Positions 7,732 to 19,998 of a stretch of DNA of 64,000 nt are shown in pieces. Within the stretch, counting starts at the first letter, position 1; every line of letters begins with the position of its first letter. The notes under the pieces were generated by a model that was not told the DNA's origin, did not search any database, and worked only from the letters and a program-made list of their open reading frames with translations. The DNA is from Oscillospiraceae bacterium (GTDB taxonomy: Bacteria; Bacillota; Clostridia; Oscillospirales; Oscillospiraceae): the NCBI GenBank assembly GCA_017624915.1, contig JAGAMC010000031.1:37300-101299 (forward strand). Reading direction: 5' to 3'. Both the position numbers and the translations under genes were made by a program.

Positions 7732-9018
7732 TCAGACACTCTCCTTATTCTCGTCTGCGCTCTGGGCACAGTCACTTTTTTTGTTCAGCGCGGTCAGATC
7801 CACCTTTTCGGTGATCTGGGCCTTTTCCGCCTTTTTACCCTTTTTCCCCTTGGTGTCTTCGGGCTTGGCCAGGTCGGGGTCGCTGTACTCAGTCACACCG
7901 CCAAAGCGGTCGGGGATATAGGCACGGCCGCGGGCATGGGCTCGCAGACCCTCCCGGCTGTCGTCCTTGTTGACGCCCTCCGGCTGGTCGTCGGGCTGCT
8001 TCTTGATGCCCTTTTTCCGGTTCTGCTTTTCTTCCTCAGCGCGGCGGGCACGCTCCAGACGGGCCTGCTCCTTGCGCTGTTTCTCCTCTTCCTTCTCCAG
8101 GCGCTCGCGCTCCTCGGCGGCCTTGCGGGCGGCCTCGTAGTCCTTGCGCAGCAGGCGGGAGGCAAGAACCTCCTGCGCCATGGAGAACACGCTGTTGGCG
8201 ATCCAGTAGATACACATGGCAACGGGCATGGAGAAGCCGATCCACAGGGACATGAGGGGCATCAACCACATCATGGTCCTGTTGGTGCTGTTGTTCTGCT
8301 GGCTCTGTCCGCTCATTTTATTGGTGAGCATTGAGACCTTGCTCATGACCACGCTCAGGCCGGTGGAGAACATGACCAGCAGGAACGCACCGATCACGGG
8401 CCAGGAGGGGTTCTGCCAGATCTTCCATGTGGGCATCATAGCCATGTCGATACCCAGGAAACGGAAGTTCATGGTGAACACGTCCACGGTCCCTGCCAGA
8501 CTGGCCACCGTCTCATCCGTAATGAGGGAGGCCAGATACAGCTGCTCGTAGCCGCGGCTTACAAACTCGGTGGCCGCTTCACGGATCCAGCCGTTTTCCA
8601 GCGCCACAGTGCTCCAGTTGACGGCATCGGCCACCACCTGGATCTGCTCGGCAGAAAGGCCCATGAGGTACTTCAGGGGCTCGCGGATGATAGCATAAAG
8701 GGGCAGCAGGATCAGGATAGGAAGAAAAGACCACAGGCAGCCGCCCATGGGGTTTACCTTCTCCCGCTCGTACAGCTTCTGCATTTCCAGATTATAGCGC
8801 TGCTGGTCCTTGCCGTACTGCTTTTTCAGCTGATCCAGCTTGCCGGAGAGCATACTCATCTGGATCATGCTCTTTTTTCCCTTCATGCTCAGGGGGAACA
8901 GCACCACCTTGACCACCAGGGCAAACAGGATGATGGCGATGGCATAGCTCTGGGACAGCTGATAGAATATGTTCAGCAGCCAGGAAAAAGGGGATACGAT
9001 GTAATACATCAGATCCAT
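7732..9018 (-). CDS. yidC: Membrane protein insertase YidC/SpoIIIJ
   Basis: Oxa1-family insertase that places proteins in the cytoplasmic membrane. The start is the Met of MDLMYYIVSPF, preceded by GGAGG; the in-frame Met 17 codons upstream adds an unlike basic stretch. 428 residues. The first transmembrane segment is at about 20-45, then a basic cytoplasmic coiled region (KGKKSMIQMSMLSGKLDQL), and further membrane segments to about residue 330. The conserved functional arginine is present in the first helix region context only as lysine (FALVVKVVLFPLS), as in some Firmicutes. The last ~110 residues form a highly charged cytoplasmic tail, longer than in B. subtilis. Confidence 0.93.
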   Translation of the reverse strand: MDLMYYIVSPFSWLLNIFYQLSQSYAIAIILFALVVKVVLFPLSMKGKKSMIQMSMLSGKLDQLKKQYGKDQQRYNLEMQKLYEREKVNPMGGCLWSFLPILILLPLYAIIREPLKYLMGLSAEQIQVVADAVNWSTVALENGWIREAATEFVSRGYEQLYLASLITDETVASLAGTVDVFTMNFRFLGIDMAMMPTWKIWQNPSWPVIGAFLLVMFSTGLSVVMSKVSMLTNKMSGQSQQNNSTNRTMMWLMPLMSLWIGFSMPVAMCIYWIANSVFSMAQEVLASRLLRKDYEAARKAAEERERLEKEEEKQRKEQARLERARRAEEEKQNRKKGIKKQPDDQPEGVNKDDSREGLRAHARGRAYIPDRFGGVTEYSDPDLAKPEDTKGKKGKKAEKAQITEKVDLTALNKKSDCAQSADENKESV

Positions 9019-9071
9019 TTTGCGCCTCCATATGAAATTCATTTGTTTCCGCCCCGGGGGACGGACCATTG

Positions 9072-9290
9072 TTACGGCACAGGGTCGTACTCAATGGATT
9101 TTTGCCGGTGGAATGGATGGCATCGGAGCAATCTGCGCACAGCCAGCCAGCCGCCCTTGGCTGCGCCGTACTTTTCCACCGCTTCCAGCGCGTACTGGGA
9201 GCAGGAGGGAATGAACCGGCAGCAGGGCGGACGGTTGGGAGAGATGTTTTTCCGGTAGAACCGGATCAGCCACAGAAAAACAGCCTTCAT
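9072..9290 (-). CDS. yidD: Membrane protein insertion efficiency factor YidD
   Basis: A 72-residue amphipathic, membrane-associated protein thought to help YidC-dependent insertion. It contains the hallmark cysteine block [15 protein letters not shown] (about 20-34) and the end motif LLRCHPF. The chosen ATG overlaps the rnpA stop by one base (TGATG), which gives translational coupling; an in-frame upstream ATG would overlap rnpA further. Gap to yidC is 53 bp. Confidence 0.93.
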   Translation of the reverse strand: MKAVFLWLIRFYRKNISPNRPPCCRFIPSCSQYALEAVEKYGAAKGGWLAVRRLLRCHPFHRQKSIEYDPVP

Positions 9291-9640
9291 CAGACGTTTC
9301 CCTTTTCTTCCAGCAGGCCAAGCTTTCCGCACAGCTTGATAAAGCTGCGCTCCAGCTCGTCATACCGGGAATAGACGGCCTTTACCCGGGCCACCACAAC
9401 GATGTCCCAGCCGGGGGCAAGTCTGTGCTCGTTGGTGCGGTAGATCTCCCGCAGGCGGCGGCGCACACGGTTGCGCACAACGGCGTGCCCCAGCTTTACC
9501 CCCGTGGTCAGACCCAGACGGCTGACCTGCCGGTGGTTTTTGCGGCAGTAAACTGCAATAAAGGGGCTTGCGGCACAGTTGCCCTTGTTGTACAGACGGC
9601 GAAACTCGTGATTCTGTTTGAGAGAAACCGTGTGCTTCAT
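9290..9640 (-). CDS. rnpA: Ribonuclease P protein component
   Basis: Protein subunit of RNase P, which with the catalytic RNA (rnpB, not in this window) matures the 5' end of tRNAs. 116 residues. The family signature [13 protein letters not shown] is present at about 56-68. It lies between rpmH and yidD in the classic origin-proximal order. Its start follows a ~100-bp spacer after rpmH that contains a REP-like hairpin. Confidence 0.95.
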   Translation of the reverse strand: MKHTVSLKQNHEFRRLYNKGNCAASPFIAVYCRKNHRQVSRLGLTTGVKLGHAVVRNRVRRRLREIYRTNEHRLAPGWDIVVVARVKAVYSRYDELERSFIKLCGKLGLLEEKGNV

Positions 9641-9678
9641 CCGTCCGTCACACTCCCAAAATGCTTTGAATGCTCACG

Positions 9679-9711
9679 CAGGGGCGGGGGATTTCCATCC
9701 CACGCCCCTAC
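9679..9711 (-). repeat. REP-like hairpin with GTAG head between rpmH and rnpA
   Basis: On the minus strand GTAG (plus 9708-9711) precedes GGGCGTGGGA, a six-base loop, then TCCCCCGCCC, a 10-bp stem with one mismatch. It shares the GTAG head and GGGCG stem foot with the two hairpins inside the RAYT gene at 1.5-1.7 kb. Being transcribed within the rpmH-rnpA message, it could also affect the relative amounts of the two products. Confidence 0.5.
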
Positions 9712-9743
9712 TTTAAATCGATGTCATCGCTGATGGCGCCACC

Positions 9744-9878
9744 TTAGTGGGTCAGGCGCGCGCGGCCCTTGGCGCGGCGGCGGGCCAGAACCTTCCGGCC
9801 GTTGCGAGTGGCCATGCGCTTGCGGAAGCCGTGCTCCTTGGAGCGCTGACGCTTTTTGGGCTGATAGGTACGAAGCAT
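9744..9878 (-). CDS. rpmH: Ribosomal protein bL34
   Basis: 44-residue basic ribosomal protein ([12 protein letters not shown] start, [13 protein letters not shown] end), normal length. The start has a strong AGGAGGTG 6-7 bases upstream. It is the first gene of the minus-strand cluster leading away from the origin and is driven by a near-consensus promoter at 9991-10020. Longer in-frame openings upstream are not coding. Confidence 0.97.
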   Translation of the reverse strand: MLRTYQPKKRQRSKEHGFRKRMATRNGRKVLARRRAKGRARLTH

Positions 9879-9990
9879 GCGGGACACCTCCTGTACAAAA
9901 CTCGAGCGGCCCTTGGGCAGCTCACCACAACAGCCGGACAGGCCGACTGCGGTCGTCAAATAAGCTATGCCTGAACATAGCGTGCCACTC

Positions 9991-10020
9991 ATTATAGACC
10001 ATAAAATCTTATTCTGTCAA
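9991..10020 (-). promoter_or_regulatory. rpmH promoter
   Basis: Minus-strand TTGACA and TATAAT with an 18-bp spacer, both hexamers perfect, about 110 bp upstream of rpmH. The rest of 9879-10290 is an AT-rich spacer with no gene. It holds this promoter, the dnaA promoter and one DnaA-box-like 9-mer (TTTTCCACA, 10207-10215) that could let DnaA control its own gene. Confidence 0.8.
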
Positions 10021-10145
10021 CCAAAAATTTTAAGGAAAATGACAGGTTTTTCCCCCGTTTTCTTTTTTTCACAACATCTTGTGTCTCCGGTCTTTTTCCT
10101 CCCCAATACAGCATACATTTATATATAAAAATATGGCTAAACTCC

Positions 10146-10174
10146 TTGCCGCCATTGTGTTTTTTTGGTATAAT
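10146..10174 (+). promoter_or_regulatory. dnaA: dnaA promoter
   Basis: TTGCCG, a 17-bp spacer and TATAAT, with TG one base upstream of the -10 (extended -10). It lies about 115 bp before dnaA, and the DnaA-box-like site at 10207-10215 falls in its leader. Confidence 0.7.
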
Positions 10175-10290
10175 AAATCAGATGCATTTTGTCTTTTTTC
10201 TGCCCGTTTTCCACATGCGGCAACCGGGCGTTTTTTCCTTTCTTCCCCCTGTTTTTCCGGGGAGACCATAACTTCGGGAGGTATGTTTTC

Positions 10291-11607
10291 ATGATGAATT
10301 CCGCCGCGGACATCTGGGCCAAGGTTTTGGACCTGATGCAGGCTGACCTGACTTCCGTTACAATCAACACATGGTTCGGTGACACTACTGCCGTGGAGAT
10401 GGAAGAGGATCGACTGGTACTGTGTTCCCCCAGTGCCATGAACCGGGACTTTATTTCCAAGCGCTACGCCGGCTATATCAAAAAGGCCCTTCAGGAGCTG
10501 TTCTCTGCCGAGCTGGATGTGCTGGTCCTGTCTCCGGAGGAGGTGGAATCCCGCCGTCAGCCGCAAAAGACTTCCCTGTTTCCCGGAACGGATGACTACA
10601 CCTTCGATAAATTCGTGGTTGGCTCATCCAATAAGTTTGCCCACGCCGCAGCACAGGCTGTGGCCGATGCCCCGGCACAGAGCTATAACCCTCTGTTTAT
10701 TTACGGCGAGTCCGGGTTGGGCAAGACCCATCTTCTGTACTCCATTGCCCACACCGTCCAGCGCAAACATCCCAATTATAAAATCGTTTATATTAAAGGT
10801 GAGGAATTTACCAACGAACTGATCCGTGCTATCCGCGAGGGCCGCAATCAGGAATTCCGGAACAAATACCGCTCCGCGGATGTGTTTTTGATGGACGACG
10901 TGCAGTTTATTGCCGGCCGTGAATCCACCCAGGAAGAATTCTTCCACACCTTCAATACGCTCTATGAATCCAAGCGGCAGATCGTGCTCACCTCCGACCG
11001 GCCGCCCAAGGAGATGCTCCGGTTGGAGGACCGGCTGAAAACCCGCTTTGAGTGGGGCCTGCTGGCCGATATCCAGCCTCCGGACTATGAGACCCGTATG
11101 GCCATCATAAAAAACAAATCCATCCGTATGGGAGTGGACCTGCCTGACTTTTTGCTGCAGCTCATCGCCGAGAATATCACCGCCAACGTTCGTCAGCTGG
11201 AGGGTGTGATCAATAAGATCCTGGCCTATCAGCAGCTGATGGGCACCGACGTAGACAAGGAAACCATCATTAAAGTTATACAGGGAATTTTCAAAGAAAA
11301 AGCAGACATCCTGCCTACCGCTGACGTGATCATCGACGAGGTCTGCAAGTTCTATAATACCGAACCCGACCTGCTGCGCGGTCAGGGCCGGACCAAGGAT
11401 ATTTCCCTTGCCCGGCAGATCGCCATGTACCAGATCCGCCGCATGACCAACCTCTCCCTGAAAGAGATCGGTCGTGAATTTGAAAACCGCGACCACACCA
11501 CGGTGCTCCACGCCATCGAGCGTATTGAAAAGATGGTCAAGGAACAGCCGGAAACGGCGGAGATCGTCAAAGACATCACCGCAAATATCAACACACGGTA
11601 CGAATAA
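10291..11607 (+). CDS. dnaA: Chromosomal replication initiator DnaA
   Basis: AAA+ initiator that binds DnaA boxes, opens oriC and recruits helicase. 438 residues from the first of two adjacent ATGs; GGGAGGT eight bases upstream fits this one (the second, 10294, is also possible). Domain I covers about 1-85, a short linker follows, then the AAA+ domain with Walker A GESGLGKT (139-146) and Walker B FLMDDVQF. The C-terminal DNA-binding domain carries the signature RDHTTVLHAIERI. The reading frame is open far upstream of the real start, but that part is compositionally non-coding. A repeat element follows the stop immediately. Confidence 0.97.
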   Translation: MMNSAADIWAKVLDLMQADLTSVTINTWFGDTTAVEMEEDRLVLCSPSAMNRDFISKRYAGYIKKALQELFSAELDVLVLSPEEVESRRQPQKTSLFPGTDDYTFDKFVVGSSNKFAHAAAQAVADAPAQSYNPLFIYGESGLGKTHLLYSIAHTVQRKHPNYKIVYIKGEEFTNELIRAIREGRNQEFRNKYRSADVFLMDDVQFIAGRESTQEEFFHTFNTLYESKRQIVLTSDRPPKEMLRLEDRLKTRFEWGLLADIQPPDYETRMAIIKNKSIRMGVDLPDFLLQLIAENITANVRQLEGVINKILAYQQLMGTDVDKETIIKVIQGIFKEKADILPTADVIIDEVCKFYNTEPDLLRGQGRTKDISLARQIAMYQIRRMTNLSLKEIGREFENRDHTTVLHAIERIEKMVKEQPETAEIVKDITANINTRYE

Positions 11608-11765
11608 GCGTCCGAACATCTGCAAACAGCACGGATGGACCGGAGCAAGGGCGCGAAACCAAGCTGCCAAGGGCAGCTGTTTCAAGCCCGCGTCGCAGGG
11701 AAACCGTGCGTCGTGGAGGATGTGAGGCGTGATACCGATAAGCGTCCGAACATCCGCGAACAGCA
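11604..11765 (+). repeat. Structured repeat element (copy A) with direct repeats at both ends
   Basis: An 89-bp core (11627-11715) matches 46502-46590 with only two differences. It is bounded by a 28-bp direct repeat with two mismatches (11604-11631 and 11738-11765), whose first copy includes the dnaA stop codon. The core folds as nested stems: outer GCACGG / CCGTGC, then GAAAC..AGCTGCC / GGCAGCT..GTTTC around the loop AAG. No meaningful open frame is present. The layout looks like insertion with duplication of about 28 bp of target, or amplification of the dnaA 3' end. Confidence 0.7.
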
Positions 11766-11802
11766 AAAATCCCCAAAAAATGTTGAAATGTGCAAAACCT
11801 GC

Positions 11803-12004
11803 TGTGGATAAAAAAAGCACAGTTTTCAGCCTGTGGAAAAGACCCCACTTTTATCCACACCCCCTGTGCCCTTCAAATCCGCTGCAGCCCAACGAGTTTC
11901 CGCATTTTTCCACATAATTTTTCCCTACGGATACAACCACTAAAATAAATACTTATCTTTTCTTTTAAAAGAGAGACACACAAACAAAAGGAGGTCGCCC
12001 CTCA
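11803..12004 (+). other. oriC: oriC: DnaA-box cluster and AT-rich region between dnaA and dnaN
   Basis: Two perfect DnaA boxes in opposite orientations (TGTGGATAA 11803-11811; TTATCCACA 11851-11859) and two one-mismatch boxes (TGTGGAAAA 11832-11840; TTTTCCACA 11906-11914) lie within about 110 bp. They are followed by an AT-rich stretch (about 11915-11980) that could be the unwinding element. Location between dnaA and dnaN, with divergent rpmH on the other side, is the usual Firmicutes origin. Opening site and precise limits are inferred. Confidence 0.8.
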
Positions 12005-13114
12005 ATGAAATTTTCCTGTGAAAAGGCTCTGCTTCAGGCCGCCGTTGCCACCGCGTCCCGTACCGTATCCCAGAAAAGCTCTATCCCCGCTCTGGAGGGT
12101 ATCCTGATCGAGGCAGGCAGCGTTCTGCGCCTGACGGGCTATAATCTGGAGACCGGTATTCGCACGGTGGTCCCCGCCGATGTGACCCAACAGGGCTCTT
12201 TGGTGCTGTCTGCCCGCCTGTTTGGGGAGATTGTGCGCAAGATGCCTGACGATGTGGTCTACTTCTCTGCGGACAACTATATGGTCAATGTGCGCTGCGG
12301 CATGAGCGAGTTCAACATTCTGGGCACCGACCCGGAGGAGTTTCCCGAGCTGCCCGTGGTGGACGACCTGAATTCCTTCACCATTGAGCAGGAGGCCATG
12401 CGCTCCATGATCGCCCAGACCCTGTTTGCCGTCAGCGATAACGAAAGCCGCCCGGTCCATACCGGCTCTTTGTTTGAGGTGGAAGATGAGCAGCTGACTG
12501 TGGTGTCTGTGGACGGCTATCGTCTGGCTCTGCGCCGTGAAAAGATCGGGCAGAAGAAGGGCGTGAACGCATTCTCTTTTGTGGTTCCCGGCAGCGCCCT
12601 GAGCGAAGCGGAAAAGATCTGCGCCGGTGGAGAGGCCCCCATCACGGTCATTCAGGGTGCCCGCCACGTGATGTTTGATACCGGAGACACTGTGCTGGTC
12701 TGCCGCCGGCTGGAGGGTGAATTCCTGGCCTGGCGCAATGCCATTCCCAAAAACAGCACCGTCAAGGTTGAGGGAGACAAGCGCACCCTGCTTGCCTCTA
12801 TCGACCGTGTGTCCCTGATCATCAGTGACAAGCTGAAAAGCCCTCTGCGCTGCGTGTTTGATGACGGCGTGCTGTCCATCACCACCAAGACCGGTATCGG
12901 CGACGCTGCCGACCGCTGCCCCATCGACGGCAACGGCGGCGGTCTGGAGATCGGCTTTAACAACAAGTATCTGATGGACGCCCTGAAGGCCGCCCCCGCT
13001 GATCGGATCAGGCTGGAAATGAGCTCCGGGGTCGCTCCCTGTATCATTCTGCCCGCCGAAGGGGAGGAAAATTTCGTTTACATGGTGCTGCCTGTCAGAC
13101 TGAAGGCAAATTGA
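12005..13114 (+). CDS. dnaN: DNA polymerase III sliding clamp (beta)
   Basis: Ring-shaped processivity clamp; two copies encircle DNA and tether polymerase, MutS, ligase and others. 369 residues in three topologically similar domains, ending with the typical VYMVLPVRL pattern. AAAGGAGGT precedes the ATG. It follows oriC and precedes the S4-domain gene and recF, as in B. subtilis. Confidence 0.96.
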   Translation: MKFSCEKALLQAAVATASRTVSQKSSIPALEGILIEAGSVLRLTGYNLETGIRTVVPADVTQQGSLVLSARLFGEIVRKMPDDVVYFSADNYMVNVRCGMSEFNILGTDPEEFPELPVVDDLNSFTIEQEAMRSMIAQTLFAVSDNESRPVHTGSLFEVEDEQLTVVSVDGYRLALRREKIGQKKGVNAFSFVVPGSALSEAEKICAGGEAPITVIQGARHVMFDTGDTVLVCRRLEGEFLAWRNAIPKNSTVKVEGDKRTLLASIDRVSLIISDKLKSPLRCVFDDGVLSITTKTGIGDAADRCPIDGNGGGLEIGFNNKYLMDALKAAPADRIRLEMSSGVAPCIILPAEGEENFVYMVLPVRLKAN

Positions 13115-13138
13115 CCATAACGAGTAAGAGGATTGCTT

Positions 13139-13354
13139 ATGGAATCTCATGAGATCAAGATCCATACGGAGTTTATCAAACTGCAGGATCTTTTGAAATT
13201 TGCCGGCGCAGTGGAGACCGGCGGTGACGCCAAGCTGGTCATTCAGGAGGGCAGAGTCACCGTCAACGGTGAAGTATGCACCATGCGCGGCAAGAAGATG
13301 CGGTCCGGCGACCGCTGTGCCATCGACAACGAGCTGGAGCTTGTGGTGGTATGA
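13139..13354 (+). CDS. S4-domain RNA-binding protein (YaaA/RlbA type)
   Basis: 71-residue protein consisting essentially of one S4 RNA-binding domain ([20 protein letters not shown]... with the conserved GRVTVNGE). In B. subtilis the equivalent yaaA lies in the same place between dnaN and recF; its role is thought to concern ribosome or RNA binding. The ATG at 13139 is preferred over a TTG two codons earlier because AGAGGA is spaced six bases from it. It overlaps the recF start by four bases (ATGA). Confidence 0.9.
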   Translation: MESHEIKIHTEFIKLQDLLKFAGAVETGGDAKLVIQEGRVTVNGEVCTMRGKKMRSGDRCAIDNELELVVV

Positions 13355-14454
13355 TCGTACAGGGCATCGAGCTGGACTTTTTCCGCAACTACGCCCATCT
13401 GGAAGCCCGGTTTGACCCCAGAGTGAACCTGATCTATGGGGAGAACGCTCAGGGCAAGACCAACCTGCTGGAGGCACTGGGTTACCTGTCCGCCGCCCGG
13501 TCCCACCGGGCCCGGTATGACAGGGAGATGATCATGCTGGGCGTGGACGAGGCCTTTGTCAAAGGCGAGGTGTTTTCCCGGGACAGGGACTTCACTCTTG
13601 AGGCCCGGCTTTCAAGAGGAAAGAGCAGACAGCTTTTTTCCAACGGCGTGCGGCTGAAGACCGCGGGGGAGCTTTCCGGCATCCTTACCACGGTCCTGTT
13701 CTGTCCCGAAGATCTATACCTGATTCGGGAGGGAGCATCCGCCCGGCGCAGATTTCTGGACAGTGCCATCTGTCAGCTGCGGCCCCGGTATGCTCAGGCG
13801 CTGAATGAATACACCCGGCTTTACGAGCATAAGACCCGCATTCTCCGGGACTGGCCGGAAAATCCTTCCCTGTTGGCCACGCTGGACGACTTTAACCTGC
13901 GCATGGCCCAGACGGGGGCCATCCTGATCCACTACCGGGCCCACTTTGTCAAGCGACTCATGGAGCACGCCCCCGCCATCCACGCGGACTTTTCCGGTAA
14001 GCGGGAGGACCTGTCCCTGTGCTATGACACGGTATCCACTGTCACCGACCCCCAGGCCCAGCCAAAGAACATTCTGGAACAACTGCTGGAACATCAGGAG
14101 AGTCACCGGCAGGCGGAGCTGGACTGCCGCCAGTGCCTGTCCGGCCCTCACAAGGATGACATTTCCGTATCCCTGAACGGCATGTCCGCCAAGACATACG
14201 GCTCTCAGGGCCAGACCCGTACCGCGGCTCTGTCCCTGAAGCTTGCTCAGCGGGAGATCTTTCAGGAGGAGACCGGCGAATGGCCGGTGCTGCTTCTGGA
14301 CGATGTGCTGTCCGAGCTGGACCCCAAGCGGCAGGCCTTTGTGCTCAACCGTATTCAGGGCGGACAGGTATTCATCACCTGCTGTGAGGAGGATAAGCTG
14401 AATGGACTGGAGGGCGGGAAGGCCTTTCACATCAAGGACGGAAAGCTGATTTGA
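13351..14454 (+). CDS. recF: DNA replication/repair ATPase RecF
   Basis: SMC-like ATPase that, with RecO and RecR, loads RecA at gaps in damaged DNA. 367 residues. Walker A GENAQGKT is at 30-37, and the signature plus Walker B region [14 protein letters not shown] is near residue 315. The start overlaps the preceding stop in an ATGA arrangement. A structured repeat element begins directly after its stop. Confidence 0.95.
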   Translation: MIVQGIELDFFRNYAHLEARFDPRVNLIYGENAQGKTNLLEALGYLSAARSHRARYDREMIMLGVDEAFVKGEVFSRDRDFTLEARLSRGKSRQLFSNGVRLKTAGELSGILTTVLFCPEDLYLIREGASARRRFLDSAICQLRPRYAQALNEYTRLYEHKTRILRDWPENPSLLATLDDFNLRMAQTGAILIHYRAHFVKRLMEHAPAIHADFSGKREDLSLCYDTVSTVTDPQAQPKNILEQLLEHQESHRQAELDCRQCLSGPHKDDISVSLNGMSAKTYGSQGQTRTAALSLKLAQREIFQEETGEWPVLLLDDVLSELDPKRQAFVLNRIQGGQVFITCCEEDKLNGLEGGKAFHIKDGKLI

Positions 14455-14460
14455 CGTAAG

Positions 14461-14573
14461 CTCCCCCCTCAGTCAGCTTCGCTGACAGCTCCCCCGTCAG
14501 GGGGGAGCCAAAAAAGCCTCCCCCTTGAGGGGGGAGGTGGCCCGCAGGGCCGGAGGGGGTGACGGTCGTTTAA
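14461..14573 (+). repeat. CTCCCCC-hairpin repeat element (copy 1)
   Basis: About 110 bp made of consecutive hairpins: GTCAGC-TTC-GCTGAC, CTCCCCC-GTCA-GGGGGAG, CCTCCCCC-TTGA-GGGGGGAGG and GGCCC-GCA-GGGCC, ending in GGAGGGGGTGAC. A second copy sits at 21075-21178 with the same order and with compensatory changes in the stems. No coding potential. It lies between recF and the remB-like gene and is likely transcribed through. Confidence 0.7.
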
Positions 14574-14583
14574 GGAGAAAAAG

Positions 14584-14847
14584 ATGTATCTTCATTTGGG
14601 ACAGTCCGTGGTGGTTCCCCACAGGGACATCATCGGCATATTTGATATGGACAACGCCAGCTGGGCCTACAAGACCCGGGAGTTTCTTGAGCTGGCGGAG
14701 CAGGAGGGCCGCGTGATCTGGGTGTGCGATGACCTGCCCCGGTCCTTTGTGGTCACCGACAACGGAAGCGAAAACTGGCAGGTATATGTCACCCAGCTGT
14801 CCTCCGCCGCCCTGCAGGGACGGACGGAGCGCAACAGCTTTGAGTGA
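14584..14847 (+). CDS. remB: DUF370-family protein RemB-like (YaaB)
   Basis: 87 residues starting MYLHLGQSVVVPHRDIIGIFDMDNAS, the pattern of the RemA/RemB (DUF370) family. RemA is a DNA-binding activator of biofilm matrix genes in B. subtilis; the yaaB/remB paralogue lies between recF and gyrB, exactly as here. AAGGAGAAAAAG precedes the ATG. Synteny is the reason for choosing remB over remA. Whether it binds DNA in this organism is not shown. Confidence 0.85.
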   Translation: MYLHLGQSVVVPHRDIIGIFDMDNASWAYKTREFLELAEQEGRVIWVCDDLPRSFVVTDNGSENWQVYVTQLSSAALQGRTERNSFE

Positions 14848-14880
14848 CGGGCCGGCAAGCATTGAAAACAGCGGAGGTAA

Positions 14881-16845
<1,965 letters not shown>

Positions 16846-16859
16846 GGAGGTGACGCAAG

Positions 16860-19367
<2,508 letters not shown>

Positions 19368-19386
19368 GCATTTCCCAAGAGAGCAG

Positions 19387-19425
19387 AAAAAAAGACACCG
19401 TCATAACTATGACGGTGTCTTTTTT
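19387..19425. terminator. Bidirectional terminator after gyrA
   Basis: Stem AAGACACCGTCAT / ATGACGGTGTCTT with a four-base loop, T-run on the plus strand and A-run on the left. It ends the dnaA-to-gyrA side and the convergent XRE gene. Confidence 0.88.
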
Positions 19426-19426
19426 A

Positions 19427-19663
19427 TCAGTCTTTGAATTCAAACAGCTTATAGAGGGGAATGTCCAAGGCATGCGCAATGTTGATCAGAGTATCCAAGC
19501 TGCACGAACTGGCAGCAGTTTCAATGCGCTGGATGTAATTTCGACTCATGCCGTCCTCGCCGCAAGCATCTGCAAGTTCCTGTTGCGTCAACCGCCGCTC
19601 TTTGCGATAGTGGAGAATATTTAGTCCAATTTGAATCCACTCTTTGTGATGGCGAATATCCAT
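19427..19663 (-). CDS. Small XRE-family helix-turn-helix regulator
   Basis: 78-residue single-domain DNA-binding protein. The helix-turn-helix lies at about 24-50 (LTQQELADACGEDGMSRNYIQRIE), followed by the usual packing helices and the ending LYKLFEFKD. GAGGTG precedes the ATG. It is divergent from the rnhA transcription unit, with a ~128-bp AT-rich spacer holding an extended -10 promoter on the plus strand. Target genes are unknown; self-regulation and control of the divergent unit are plausible. Confidence 0.85.
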   Translation of the reverse strand: MDIRHHKEWIQIGLNILHYRKERRLTQQELADACGEDGMSRNYIQRIETAASSCSLDTLINIAHALDIPLYKLFEFKD

Positions 19664-19762
19664 AGAATCACCTCAACGTTATTCTATACAGGCAGGCGAC
19701 CAACGCATACGGATAAAATATTTGTAAATACAACTAAATAAGATGTAAATATTCATTGAACA

Positions 19763-19771
19763 TGTTATAAT
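19763..19771 (+). promoter_or_regulatory. Extended -10 promoter of the rnhA unit
   Basis: TGTTATAAT (TG, one base, perfect TATAAT) lies 20 bp before the first ATG with a ribosome site (19792). No good -35 hexamer is seen, as is normal for extended -10 promoters. Confidence 0.55.
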
Positions 19772-19791
19772 ACCAATTAAGAGGTGGTATT

Positions 19792-19998
19792 ATGGGCACA
19801 TTAAAAGTCGTGTTGGGATATTTTTCAGGGGGGATCCTGTTTTATCTGTCCATTCCATGGATCTTCTTTACACTGGCAGGGGGTTTTTCGCAGGGTCACG
19901 ACTGGTACATTATGTTTCGGACGTTTGACTTTTTCGCCGATATCCTGTACCCTTGGAGATGGAATTGCAGACTGCGCAAGCGCAGGAGGAGGCAAGGC
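19792..19998 (+). other. In-frame 69-codon hydrophobic extension upstream of rnhA
   Basis: From ATG 19792, with AAGAGGTG correctly spaced, the frame runs without a stop into rnhA. It encodes two hydrophobic stretches (about residues 5-30 and 38-53) ending in a strongly basic [10 protein letters not shown] just before the rnhA Met. Either it is the N-terminus of a membrane-tethered RNase HI, or rnhA has two starts. Base composition is lower in GC than rnhA. Confidence 0.5.
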
